From assembly GCF_016863535.1 (NCBI RefSeq), contig NZ_BOPB01000037.1:1-56793 (forward strand): a DNA stretch of 56,793 nucleotides. Reading direction: 5' to 3'. Numbering within the stretch: position 1 is the first letter of the stretch; each line of letters begins with the position of its first letter. Positions 41,490 to 48,933 of this stretch are shown here, piece by piece. This DNA comes from Micromonospora lutea. GTDB taxonomy: Bacteria; Actinomycetota; Actinomycetes; Mycobacteriales; Micromonosporaceae. Both the position numbers and the translations under genes were made by a program. The notes beneath the pieces are model-generated. The model ran no database searches, was not told the DNA's origin, and worked only from the letters and a program-made list of their open reading frames with translations.

Positions 41490-42455
41490 TCAGGCACCGC
41501 CGACCCGGCGCGCCGATCGGGGCGCCGGTCGGTTGGGCCGACCCACTCTGGCGACATGCAGCAGCCGGTCCGGTGCGACGTCGAGCAGCGCGCCGAGGGC
41601 CGTGCGGGTGGCGGCGACGTCGATGAGCTGGCTCAGCGGATGAGCGGCCAGCCCGGCGGTGTGCAGGGTCAACCAGATCCGCATCAGCACCCGGCCGACC
41701 TCGACCTGCCCGGTCCGGTCGAGGTCGGCCGGGGCGATGAGGACCAGCACGGCGCCACCGCGCGCGAGCGGGTCGTCGGCGGCGGCGAGCAACCTCGGCA
41801 AGCCCAACGGCCGCAGCAGCGGATAGGCGGCCAGTGCCGCGCGCAACCCGGTCGCGGCGGGACGCGACAACGCCAGGCACCGGTCGCTGAGCCCGTCCAC
41901 GTCATAGCTCGGATGCGTCGGGTCCAGCCGCAGCCAGCGACGCAGCTCCGCGACGACCGCCGGGTCGGCGTACTGCTGCCGGTCGGCGGTGCGCAGCAGC
42001 GCAGCGAGGCGGGCGGGCTCCGGCACGGCGCGGACGCCGCCACCGGCCTGCCGGGCGACCGCGTCGAGCGCCGCGAGCGTGTCCTGTTCCGGCCCGTCGG
42101 CGAGGCGACCCCGGTCGGTACGACGCTCCCACACGTCGGTGGTGCGAAACGGCGTCTGGTAGGGGTGCCGGGCCGGCCGCAGCCACCCCACCCGGCGGTG
42201 CCGCTCGTCGTGGTCGGCGGCGTACTCCAGTCGCAACCCGGCGTCGGCCGCGACGATCAGACACGTCTCGACGAACGCCCCGAGGGACAGGCGCAGGTCC
42301 CGGCCGGTGGGGTCGGCCACCGGCAGCGTGTCGGCCGCGTCCCACCCGAGGTGAATCGCCCCGGGCTCGTAGCGCAACCGCCACGGCTGGGTGTTGTGCG
42401 CGCTCGGGGCCCGCCAGCACAGCGGCTCGAGCGCACGGAACGCGGCGATGTCCAC
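41490..42455 (-). CDS. Acg-type nitroreductase-fold protein
   Basis: This is a 321-residue protein of the actinobacterial Acg/Rv2032-like nitroreductase family. The signature APSAHNTQPWRLRY is near residue 17, followed by LRLSLGAFVETCLIVAADAG, with late ARGGAVLVLIAP and GRVLMRIWLTLHTAGLAAHPLSQ split over strands. Such proteins bind flavin; Mycobacterium Acg appears to sequester FMN rather than reduce nitro compounds. The gene begins directly after the GNAT stop with no gap and ends the four-gene PaaK-like operon. Whether it is catalytic is unclear. Confidence 0.82.
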   Translation of the reverse strand: MDIAAFRALEPLCWRAPSAHNTQPWRLRYEPGAIHLGWDAADTLPVADPTGRDLRLSLGAFVETCLIVAADAGLRLEYAADHDERHRRVGWLRPARHPYQTPFRTTDVWERRTDRGRLADGPEQDTLAALDAVARQAGGGVRAVPEPARLAALLRTADRQQYADPAVVAELRRWLRLDPTHPSYDVDGLSDRCLALSRPAATGLRAALAAYPLLRPLGLPRLLAAADDPLARGGAVLVLIAPADLDRTGQVEVGRVLMRIWLTLHTAGLAAHPLSQLIDVAATRTALGALLDVAPDRLLHVARVGRPNRPAPRSARRVGGA

Positions 42456-43541
42456 CTACAGCTCCTTGGCGTAGAAGGTGTACCCGTGCAACGGGCGTCC
42501 ACCGAGCCGCCGATACTGCGCGGCCGAAGCCGGGTTGTCCCGCCCGACGTAGGTGCTGCGCAGCGTGGTGTAGCCGGCGGTGTGCAGGTTGTGGTGCAGG
42601 TGCGCGGAGAGCAACCGCTGGTAGCCGCGCCCCTGATGCTGCGGCAGCACGCCCTTGATGATGAGCACCGCCTCCCGCCGGTAGCGGCGGCGCGCGGCCA
42701 GCAGGCGCAGCTGGTTGACCGGGTGCAGGTCGCCGCGGACCCGGACCAGGAACTCGCTGATGTCCGGTACGCAGAGCACGAAGGCCACCGGCAGCCCGTC
42801 GCGGGTCAGATAGAGCAGCAGCGACTCGTCGAGCAGGTACGCCAGCCCGTCGGTCTGCCGCCGCAGTTGCGCTGCGGAGATCGGGGTGTAGTAGCCGAGC
42901 TGGGCGAAGGAGGCGTTGAGCATGCCGCGCAGCAGGTCGAGCTGCTCGTCGAGCCGCCGGACGTCACCGTGGTGCAGTTCGAGCCGGGCACCGTCCGGCT
43001 CGATGTGTGAGGAGGCCGGCGCCGGTCGGGTCGGGGCGGTCACCGGGCAGATCCAGGTGTCCGACTCGAACCTACGGTGAAACCCGTACGCCTCGTAGGC
43101 GGCCACGTGGCGCGGCGGGTTCCAGGCGCTGTCGACGAAGCCCCGCTCGGCGTACCCGGAGGTGATCACCCCGCCGGCCTGGTTCGGCAGCAGCGCCACC
43201 GGACCGAACAACAGCTCCCGGTCGGCGTCGGCGTGCGCGGTGATCGCGTCGAACAGCGGTCCGGCCGCCGATTCGGTGAACTCGGTCAGCCCGAACAGTT
43301 GGCACCGTCGGCCGAGCTTGGCGTCGAAGTCCGCGTCGGTGTGCAGTGTGGTGCGCCCGACCACCGCACCGGCGGCGTCGCGCAGCAGATACAGCGGCAC
43401 TCCGTCGCGCCACCACCGTCGGATCTGCTGCCGGGGGACAGGCACGTGACGCGGTTCGGCGGCGTACAGCCGGTCGGTGAAGGCCAGGAACTGCCGCAGC
43501 TCGCGGCGGCTGGTGACCCGTTCGAACCGGTGGGAACTCAC
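42456..43541 (-). CDS. GNAT-superfamily acyltransferase, 361 aa
   Basis: This is a long GNAT. The N-terminal half includes FLAFTDRLYAAEPRHVPVPR and WNPPRHVAAYEAYGFHRRFE. The C-terminal half includes LPVAFVLCVPDISEFL, a VLIIKGVLPQHQGRGYQRLL acyl-CoA loop (Q-x-x-G-R-G) and LRSTYVGRDNPASAAQYRRL. This double-GNAT length resembles enzymes that acylate larger substrates. The GTG start overlaps the previous stop (GTGA) and its stop abuts the next ATG, so it is tightly embedded in the operon with the PaaK-like enzyme, which may supply its activated acyl group (inferred). Confidence 0.8.
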   Translation of the reverse strand: MSSHRFERVTSRRELRQFLAFTDRLYAAEPRHVPVPRQQIRRWWRDGVPLYLLRDAAGAVVGRTTLHTDADFDAKLGRRCQLFGLTEFTESAAGPLFDAITAHADADRELLFGPVALLPNQAGGVITSGYAERGFVDSAWNPPRHVAAYEAYGFHRRFESDTWICPVTAPTRPAPASSHIEPDGARLELHHGDVRRLDEQLDLLRGMLNASFAQLGYYTPISAAQLRRQTDGLAYLLDESLLLYLTRDGLPVAFVLCVPDISEFLVRVRGDLHPVNQLRLLAARRRYRREAVLIIKGVLPQHQGRGYQRLLSAHLHHNLHTAGYTTLRSTYVGRDNPASAAQYRRLGGRPLHGYTFYAKEL

Positions 43542-43978
43542 CGCCGGACCGCCGGCCCGGTCGTCTCCGCGCCCAGCGGGGTGAAGGTGCTGATGTGTCC
43601 CATCTCCGGGCCTTCGGCGCGCCACGCGCCGTTGGAGTATCCGTCCGGTGCGGCGCTGTAGAGCCGGATGAAGCCGGCGGTCGCGTTCCGGGTGCCGTCG
43701 GTCAGCCAGACCATCAACCGCCGGTGGTGGCGGGTACGGGCGAACCGCAGCATCGCGTCGCGGTCGGTGAAGAACGCGATCGTGCCGAGGGTCAACGGGA
43801 ACTGCCAGTAGACGGTGTGCCAGCAGTAGCCGGACATCCGCCGCATGTCACGGACCATCCGGAACCAGGCCGGCGCCAGCCGCAGCAGCACCAGGGGATT
43901 GGTGTAGCGGGTCCCGCCGATGAACATGGCGCCGGCGCGGGCCTGGGCGGGAGCGCGGGAGAAGTCACGGGTACGCAT
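43538..43978 (-). CDS. CrtA/DUF4188-like small protein
   Basis: This is a 146-residue soluble protein. FRMVRDMRRMSGYCWHTVYW near residue 40, then LTLGTIAFFTDRDAMLRFAR and HRRLMVWLTDGTRNATAGFI, follow the pattern of small dimeric alpha/beta-barrel proteins related to spheroidene monooxygenase (CrtA) and DUF4188. Such proteins may be heme- or cofactor-independent oxygenases, but no catalytic residue is certain. It starts 3 bases after the PaaK-like gene and overlaps the GNAT gene by 4 bases. The assignment is by motif resemblance only. Confidence 0.6.
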   Translation of the reverse strand: MRTRDFSRAPAQARAGAMFIGGTRYTNPLVLLRLAPAWFRMVRDMRRMSGYCWHTVYWQFPLTLGTIAFFTDRDAMLRFARTRHHRRLMVWLTDGTRNATAGFIRLYSAAPDGYSNGAWRAEGPEMGHISTFTPLGAETTGPAVRR

Positions 43979-43981
43979 GGG

Positions 43982-45556
43982 TCACCTCACCAGGTAGACG
44001 TTTTTGATCTTCTGTGGGCCGGCGAACGGGCCACTGCCCGGTTCATGCAGCTCCACCCGCAGGTCACCGGCGGTCGGGTCCTCCACGAGCGACTGGGCGA
44101 AATCCCGCGAGACCGAGGTGAGGTGCCGGCGTACCCCGCTGCGGCAGGCGGCGGCGAGCGCGTCGCGCTGGCCGGCGCTCAACGGGCGGCGCAGTTCGAG
44201 GTGGATCACCGGCCGGGTCTCCAGCGCCGCATCCTCGGCCAGCGCCAGACAGAACGCGTTGATCTCGGCGGCGTGCGGGTTGCCGGTGTAGAGGCCGTAC
44301 TCGACGTCCTGCGGATAGAGGTTCGCCCCCAGGTAGGAGACCGTGGAATCACGCCGGCCGAAGAGCAGCAGCACCGGCAGGGTCATCCGCTCGACCGAGA
44401 GGACGGTACGCAGTTCGGCTCGGCGTACCGGGTCGGCCTGCGCCAGCTCGACGACCCGCCGGTACGGCAGCAGCAGCGCCTCGTCCCCGACGTTGTAGCG
44501 CAGCCGGGGTTGCAACACGTCACCGGTGACCGTGCAGATCAGCTCCTGTCGCTCGTTCGTCTCCAGGAAGGTGGTGAACGGGTTGTACTGGAACACCATC
44601 GGGAGTCGCTGCTCGTCGGCGCCGAGCAGCGCGGTCCGCAGTCCACGATCGGTCTGCAACCGTCGCCGCAGCCACACCGTGAACCGGGTCTCCGCGCCGA
44701 TACCGATGGTCAGGTCCGAGGCCCCGTACGCCGAACGCACCAGGGCGAACCGCTGCTCCAGGTAGTCGCGCAGCGCCTCGGTCATCGGCTCGCCACCGCA
44801 GTTGGCGAAGATGCGGTAGCGCGACCAGGGGAAGCCCTCGGCGTCGAGTTGGTCGCGCAGATGCTTGAGAAACGGCGGGTAGGCGGTCACCAGGTAGTCG
44901 AAGTCGGGACCGAACTCGCGCAGCGTGTCGGCGATCTTCCCGAGGTCCGGGCCGGTGTTCTTGACCACGGCGATGCGGGCCATCGCGGCGCCGGTCGTCG
45001 TCCCGGTCGCCCAGGCGCCCATCGAGTAGGCGTTGATGACGAACGGACGGCGCGTCGGAAACACCAGCCCGGTGTAGCCGGCGATGTCGCGGTGCACCGC
45101 GCGCAGCTCCCGTTCCCCGCGAGGCCAGTTGAACGGCTGCCCCGAGGAGCCGGCCGACTCGTCGACCACCACCCCACGACGGGGCAACCGCCCGTTCCAG
45201 CAGCGTGCGGCGGTGTCGTGAGCCGTCACGTAGCTGAACTTGTCGGTTTCCGGATAGTCACTCAACCGTCGACGGACACCGGGGCGGGCACGCAGGAAGG
45301 CCCGGTACGCGGGCACCTGCCGGGCTGCTCGTACGCAGGTCGCCTGGGCGTTCGCGGCAGCCAGCCGGTCCAGGACCGGATGATGCCGTCGTGCCGACCA
45401 CCGCCATCCGGCGGGGTGACGACAGACGAGCCGGCTCAGCGCGGCGACCAGGCGGCCGAGCGTCCCCAGCACGGCCTGGCGGATGCGCGCGGCCACGGCC
45501 GGCAAGGGCGAATCGGCGGTACGCAGAGCGATGTGTCGGTGGGGCAGTTCGGCCAT
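43982..45556 (-). CDS. PaaK-like adenylate-forming enzyme (phenylacetate-CoA ligase family)
   Basis: This is a 524-residue member of the PaaK/CapK-like AMP-binding family. The phosphate-binding loop appears as ESAGSSGQPFNWPRG near residue 135, AYGASDL near 270 is the adenine-binding region, and LRYNVGDEALLL supplies the ribose-binding Asp. The C-terminal lid carries LFGRRDSTVSYLGANLYPQD. It activates a carboxylic acid as acyl-AMP and then passes it to a thiol or another acceptor. ATG 45556 is the start. It is the first gene of a compact operon with a CrtA-like protein, a GNAT and an Acg-type flavoprotein. No carrier protein is visible. Confidence 0.85.
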   Translation of the reverse strand: MAELPHRHIALRTADSPLPAVAARIRQAVLGTLGRLVAALSRLVCRHPAGWRWSARRHHPVLDRLAAANAQATCVRAARQVPAYRAFLRARPGVRRRLSDYPETDKFSYVTAHDTAARCWNGRLPRRGVVVDESAGSSGQPFNWPRGERELRAVHRDIAGYTGLVFPTRRPFVINAYSMGAWATGTTTGAAMARIAVVKNTGPDLGKIADTLREFGPDFDYLVTAYPPFLKHLRDQLDAEGFPWSRYRIFANCGGEPMTEALRDYLEQRFALVRSAYGASDLTIGIGAETRFTVWLRRRLQTDRGLRTALLGADEQRLPMVFQYNPFTTFLETNERQELICTVTGDVLQPRLRYNVGDEALLLPYRRVVELAQADPVRRAELRTVLSVERMTLPVLLLFGRRDSTVSYLGANLYPQDVEYGLYTGNPHAAEINAFCLALAEDAALETRPVIHLELRRPLSAGQRDALAAACRSGVRRHLTSVSRDFAQSLVEDPTAGDLRVELHEPGSGPFAGPQKIKNVYLVR

Positions 45557-45717
45557 GACGACAGCCTGTCGGTGCGGCGGCGTCCACACCTGAGCCCCGC
45601 ACACGGTTTTCGGCTGAGTACCCCTACCCAGCCGCCCTTCCGTTTGCTGCGGGATGCCGATCTCCGCGCGCGAGCGATCCGTGACGGCTTCGCCGAGACC
45701 GGGTTCGGCGATGAAAG

Positions 45718-45873
45718 TCAGATTGTGTGGATCGTGATGAGGTCTTCGAGGCCTGCAAGGTCCTCGGCGTTACGGGTGTACACGGCGGCGTCGTGGGCGT
45801 GGATGGGAAGCGGATCGAATCGACGTTGGATGGCGCTCAATCGCGCCAGACGCAGCGCCCTCGCGGGTGTCAC
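45718..45873 (-). pseudogene. Internally deleted PIN-domain (VapC-like) toxin remnant
   Basis: A 51-codon frame starts at GTG overlapping the winged-helix stop (GTGA). It reads LSAIQRRFDPLPI and then jumps to HAHDAAVYTRNAEDLAGLED. In full PIN toxins the first motif lies before the middle acidic residues and the second contains the C-terminal TRN-x-x-D-x-x-G-L element. About 30-40 residues with catalytic aspartates are missing between them, and the N-terminal half is absent. It is therefore non-functional as a nuclease. No antitoxin gene is nearby. Confidence 0.55.
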
Positions 45874-46964
45874 GCGTCCGCGATCGTGACACGGTTGGGG
45901 TGTCGCGGCTCGGGCTGAAACATGGTCAGCAGGCTTTCGCCCTCAGCGACGACGGCATCCCGCTCCACCGCCGTGAGCGGGCGCAGCGCCGCGATCCGCA
46001 AGGCGGCCGCGCCACCGTCGACGGTGACCGCCCAGGTGCCCGAGACCCGGCCGTCGACCAGCAGGAAGCGTGCACCGGTGACGCTCAACCCGCGATGCTC
46101 GGCGTCGATGACGCGGCTGCGGTCGTCGTAGCCGAGCACCGCGTTGTCGAACGCCGGCAGGAAGCGTGGCGGCGCCGGGGTCTGCGGGTCGGGCAGCGCG
46201 CCGTCGGGCACGTCGAGCAGTTCACGGCCGCGTTCGTCGCGGAACGTCCGCAACGACGGTCGCAGTCGTTGGACGGACTCGCGTAGCCCGGTCAACCCGG
46301 ACCAGGCGCGGATGTCAGCGGTGGCCGCCGGGCCGTACGCGGCGAGGTAGCGCAGGACCAGCGCGTCGACGGTGGCGGGGGACGCCGGCGGCAACGGCCG
46401 GCCCAGCCACGCCTCGATCGTGGTGTTGTACGCACCGGCGCGCTCGCCCCAGACCCCACGGGGTGGCACCTGCACGAGCGGCACGAGCGTGCTGAGCGCG
46501 TCGCCCAACGTACGCGCCGGCACACCCGGCCAACGGTCGGCGATGACGCGGGCCGCCTCGGTCAGCTGTCGCGGCCGCTCCTCGAACAGCGGCCTGCCCA
46601 GTTTCGCCAGCTCGTCGAGGTCGACGCCGGACAACTCCCGACGCCACGTCGACCATGCGCGTGACACCAGCATCGTCTGGTGGGCCGGTCGCAACGTGAC
46701 GCAGTCGTCCGCGGTCACCAGGTGCAGGGTGCGGCGCATCAACAGGGTGCGCACCGCCCGGCGGCTCAGCAGCAGTTCGGCCAGTGCCGACGGCTGGAAA
46801 CCGACCAGCCGGCTCCACAGCCCGACGTACGGCTCCAAGGGCTCCTGTGCCTGCAACCCGACCAGGTGCTCAAGGGCGTCGGTGACCGGCATGTCGTGCC
46901 GCCGCAACAGGAGCTGACGGGCGAGCAGCGCCCGGTTGAGGGCACGGCGGTCGAGCAGGCTCAT
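45870..46964 (-). CDS. Winged-helix DNA-binding protein (AlkZ/YcaQ-like superfamily)
   Basis: This is a 364-residue member of the winged-helix DNA-binding domain family related to DNA glycosylase AlkZ. NRALLARQLLLRR at the start is followed by ALEHLVGLQAQEPLEPYVGL (the QAQ signature), RTLLMRRTLHLVTADD, LRYLAAYGPAATADIRAWSG and a C-terminal PAFDNAVLGYDDRSRV. AlkZ-type proteins unhook interstrand cross-links and often guard antibiotic producers against their own product. This subgroup is not proven to be a glycosylase. The start at ATG 46964 is most likely, with ATG 46994 possible. Confidence 0.82.
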   Translation of the reverse strand: MSLLDRRALNRALLARQLLLRRHDMPVTDALEHLVGLQAQEPLEPYVGLWSRLVGFQPSALAELLLSRRAVRTLLMRRTLHLVTADDCVTLRPAHQTMLVSRAWSTWRRELSGVDLDELAKLGRPLFEERPRQLTEAARVIADRWPGVPARTLGDALSTLVPLVQVPPRGVWGERAGAYNTTIEAWLGRPLPPASPATVDALVLRYLAAYGPAATADIRAWSGLTGLRESVQRLRPSLRTFRDERGRELLDVPDGALPDPQTPAPPRFLPAFDNAVLGYDDRSRVIDAEHRGLSVTGARFLLVDGRVSGTWAVTVDGGAAALRIAALRPLTAVERDAVVAEGESLLTMFQPEPRHPNRVTIADA

Positions 46965-47011
46965 GGCGATGACGCTATCGCCCACCCCGGACATCGTCCC
47001 CGCACGACGGT

Positions 47012-48127
47012 TCAGGCTACGAGCAGGCGGAGGCCGAGTTCGGCAGTGTCGAGGGCGACGAGGTCGCGGTTGCGCTCGGCCCACCGGCCCGAGGACAGGT
47101 CTTCACGGAGTCTGCTGACCGCCCGCTGCTCGGCCTGTGGGCCGACTCTGGTCCACACCGACACCGCGCGGCGTACGTGTTCATCCAGATACGCCTCGGG
47201 CCGACGCCAGTACGCCTCGAAGAACCCGTCCGCGCAGTCCCACGGCACGAGCACCGGCTCGGCGCTTCCGCCTATCGCGCTGGTCAGGTCGGCCAGGGAC
47301 GGCCACCCGACGAGAAGGTCCGCGAACTCGGGCAGGTAGTCACGGGTGAGCCAGAAACGCTGACGCCAACCGGTGTCGTCGGCGTCGTAGGTGAACACCA
47401 CCACGCGGCGGGCCACCCGACGCATCTCACGCAGCCCGGCGACCGGGTCCGGCCAGTGGTGGACGGTGCTGACCGCCATCGCGGCGTCGAAGGACTGGTC
47501 CTCGAACGGCAGACGTTCCGCGGCTGCGGCCACGCAGGGGGCCGCACCGGGGGGTCGTTGCGCCCGCATGACCGCCGACGGTTCCACCGCCGTGACATCA
47601 CGGTCGGGCGGTTCGTACGATCCGGTTCCCGCACCGACGTTCAGCACCGTCCGTGCGTCACCCAGGGCATCCCAGATGCGCGCGGCGATCCGCGGCTCGG
47701 TGCGTCGGGTGGCGGGGTAGGCGGATCCGATGGCGTCGTACAACTGCGGTCCGAACATTCTCAGTTGCTCCTCCGGCGTCGTCCTGATTCCCATCGCTCG
47801 GGCGCCCAGTTCCCGGTCGATGGCCGTCACCATGGCGGCCGCACGGTCGCGTTGATCGGTCAGCAGGTCACGCAACCGGCACAGGTGCGCGACCGCGTCG
47901 GTGGTCGGATCGTCGACCAGATCAGCGATCTCCCGCAGCCCGAAGCCGAGCCGACGGTAGGCGAGCACCTCCCGGAGGCGCTGCACGTCGTCGGGGGAGT
48001 AGGCCCGATGCCCGGCAGTGGTCCGCGCGGAGGGCTTGAGGAGGTCGATCTCGTCGTAGTGGTGCAGGGTTCGGACGGTGATGCCGGCCAACTCCGCCAC
48101 CCGTCCCACGGTCAGGTGCTCCGCCAT
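47012..48127 (-). CDS. MerR-family regulator fused to a SAM methyltransferase
   Basis: This is a 371-residue fusion. Residues 5-75 are a MerR winged helix (LTVGRVAELAGITVRTLHHY, then GHRAYSPDDVQRLREVLAYR), followed by a coiled-coil dimerisation segment to about 110. Residues 125-290 are a class I methyltransferase with motif I VLNVGAGTGSYEP at 161-173, an acidic motif II in VTAVEPSAVM, and AERLPFEDQSFDAAMAVSTV. MerR proteins normally carry a ligand-binding C-terminal domain; here a methyltransferase fold takes that place. It may sense or modify a small molecule directly. No target is visible. Confidence 0.88.
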   Translation of the reverse strand: MAEHLTVGRVAELAGITVRTLHHYDEIDLLKPSARTTAGHRAYSPDDVQRLREVLAYRRLGFGLREIADLVDDPTTDAVAHLCRLRDLLTDQRDRAAAMVTAIDRELGARAMGIRTTPEEQLRMFGPQLYDAIGSAYPATRRTEPRIAARIWDALGDARTVLNVGAGTGSYEPPDRDVTAVEPSAVMRAQRPPGAAPCVAAAAERLPFEDQSFDAAMAVSTVHHWPDPVAGLREMRRVARRVVVFTYDADDTGWRQRFWLTRDYLPEFADLLVGWPSLADLTSAIGGSAEPVLVPWDCADGFFEAYWRRPEAYLDEHVRRAVSVWTRVGPQAEQRAVSRLREDLSSGRWAERNRDLVALDTAELGLRLLVA

Positions 48128-48186
48128 GGCACCGACTATCGGACATGACGCCGCGTGAGGAGCAAGGTGGAAGCGGACTCACCGCG

Positions 48187-48324
48187 TCAGGAGGACGTCG
48201 TGGCCCGCGCGCGGGTGCGGCCGTAGTCGGCCAGGGCGTGGAAGGCGGCCTTCGGCGTCCACGAGCCGTCCGGCAGAACCCGCACGATTCCATGCTCGAC
48301 CGCGCGGTCGCGCGCGGCGAGGCA
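48187..48324 (-). pseudogene. Possible gene tail upstream of the MerR fusion
   Basis: A minus-strand frame ending at TGA 48187-48189 has almost exclusively G/C third positions and reads VEHGIVRVLPDGSWTPKAAF then HALADYGRT. It looks like the C-terminus of an enzyme (the PDG-x-W-x-PK-x-A-x-HAL pattern is common at glycosidase ends), but no start or upstream domain exists. It may be a leftover or a chance frame. Confidence 0.22.
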
Positions 48325-48378
48325 CCGCCGACCGCCGTGCACCCGCGCGTCGCGGCCGCGGAGGGTTACCCTGACCGG

Positions 48379-48876
48379 GTGCGGTTGGTCATCATGGCAG
48401 ACACCCACCTGCCCAAACGCGCCCGTGACCTGCCGCCCGGGCTGTGGGCTGCCGTCGACGCCGCAGACCTCGTCATCCATGCCGGCGACTGGGTCAGCGC
48501 CACACTTCTCGACGAGTTGGAGCAGCGCAGCGCCCGGCTGGTCGGCGTCCACGGCAACAACGACGGTCCGGACCTGCGCGCCCGGCTGCCGGAGGTCGCC
48601 CGGGTGGAGGTCGCCGGCCTGCGGATCGCGGTGGTGCACGAGACCGGGCCGGCCAGCGGCCGGGAGCGGCGGTGCGCGGCTCGCTTCCCTGGCTGCGACC
48701 TGCTGATCTTCGGCCACTCCCACATCCCCTGGGACAGCGAGGCCCCCGGTGGTCTGCGGTTGCTCAATCCCGGTTCACCGACCGACCGGCGTCGCCAGCC
48801 GTGCGCGACGTACCTCACCGCCGAGGTGACCGACGGTCGGCTCACCGCCGTCACCCTGCACGAGGTACCGCGCTAG
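48379..48876 (+). CDS. YfcE/MJ0936-type metallophosphoesterase
   Basis: This 165-residue calcineurin-like phosphoesterase has all dimetal motifs: MADTHLPK (D-x-H), VIHAGDW (G-D), GVHGNNDG (G-N-x-D), and IFGHSHIPW (G-H-x-H), with AVVHETGP between. It would hydrolyse phosphodiesters in the cytosol. The GTG start at 48379 begins directly with the first strand. Readings further upstream lack the family's sequence. It is monocistronic, and its natural substrate is unknown. Confidence 0.9.
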   Translation: MRLVIMADTHLPKRARDLPPGLWAAVDAADLVIHAGDWVSATLLDELEQRSARLVGVHGNNDGPDLRARLPEVARVEVAGLRIAVVHETGPASGRERRCAARFPGCDLLIFGHSHIPWDSEAPGGLRLLNPGSPTDRRRQPCATYLTAEVTDGRLTAVTLHEVPR

Positions 48877-48933
48877 CGTGGACGCGGCCTGGTCAGGTGG
48901 TCGCTGGTCATCAGCCTTACCGACGACCGCAGG

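Noticed and set aside
45618..45629. GGGTAGGGGTAC on the minus strand, resembling a stress-sigma -10 element
   Set aside because: No matching GTTT-type -35 at the right distance was found, so a SigB/SigF-type promoter for the PaaK-like operon is not supported.
45727..45918. 63-codon plus-strand frame
   Set aside because: It is the reverse strand of the PIN remnant and of the end of the winged-helix gene; the minus-strand reading has recognisable PIN motifs.
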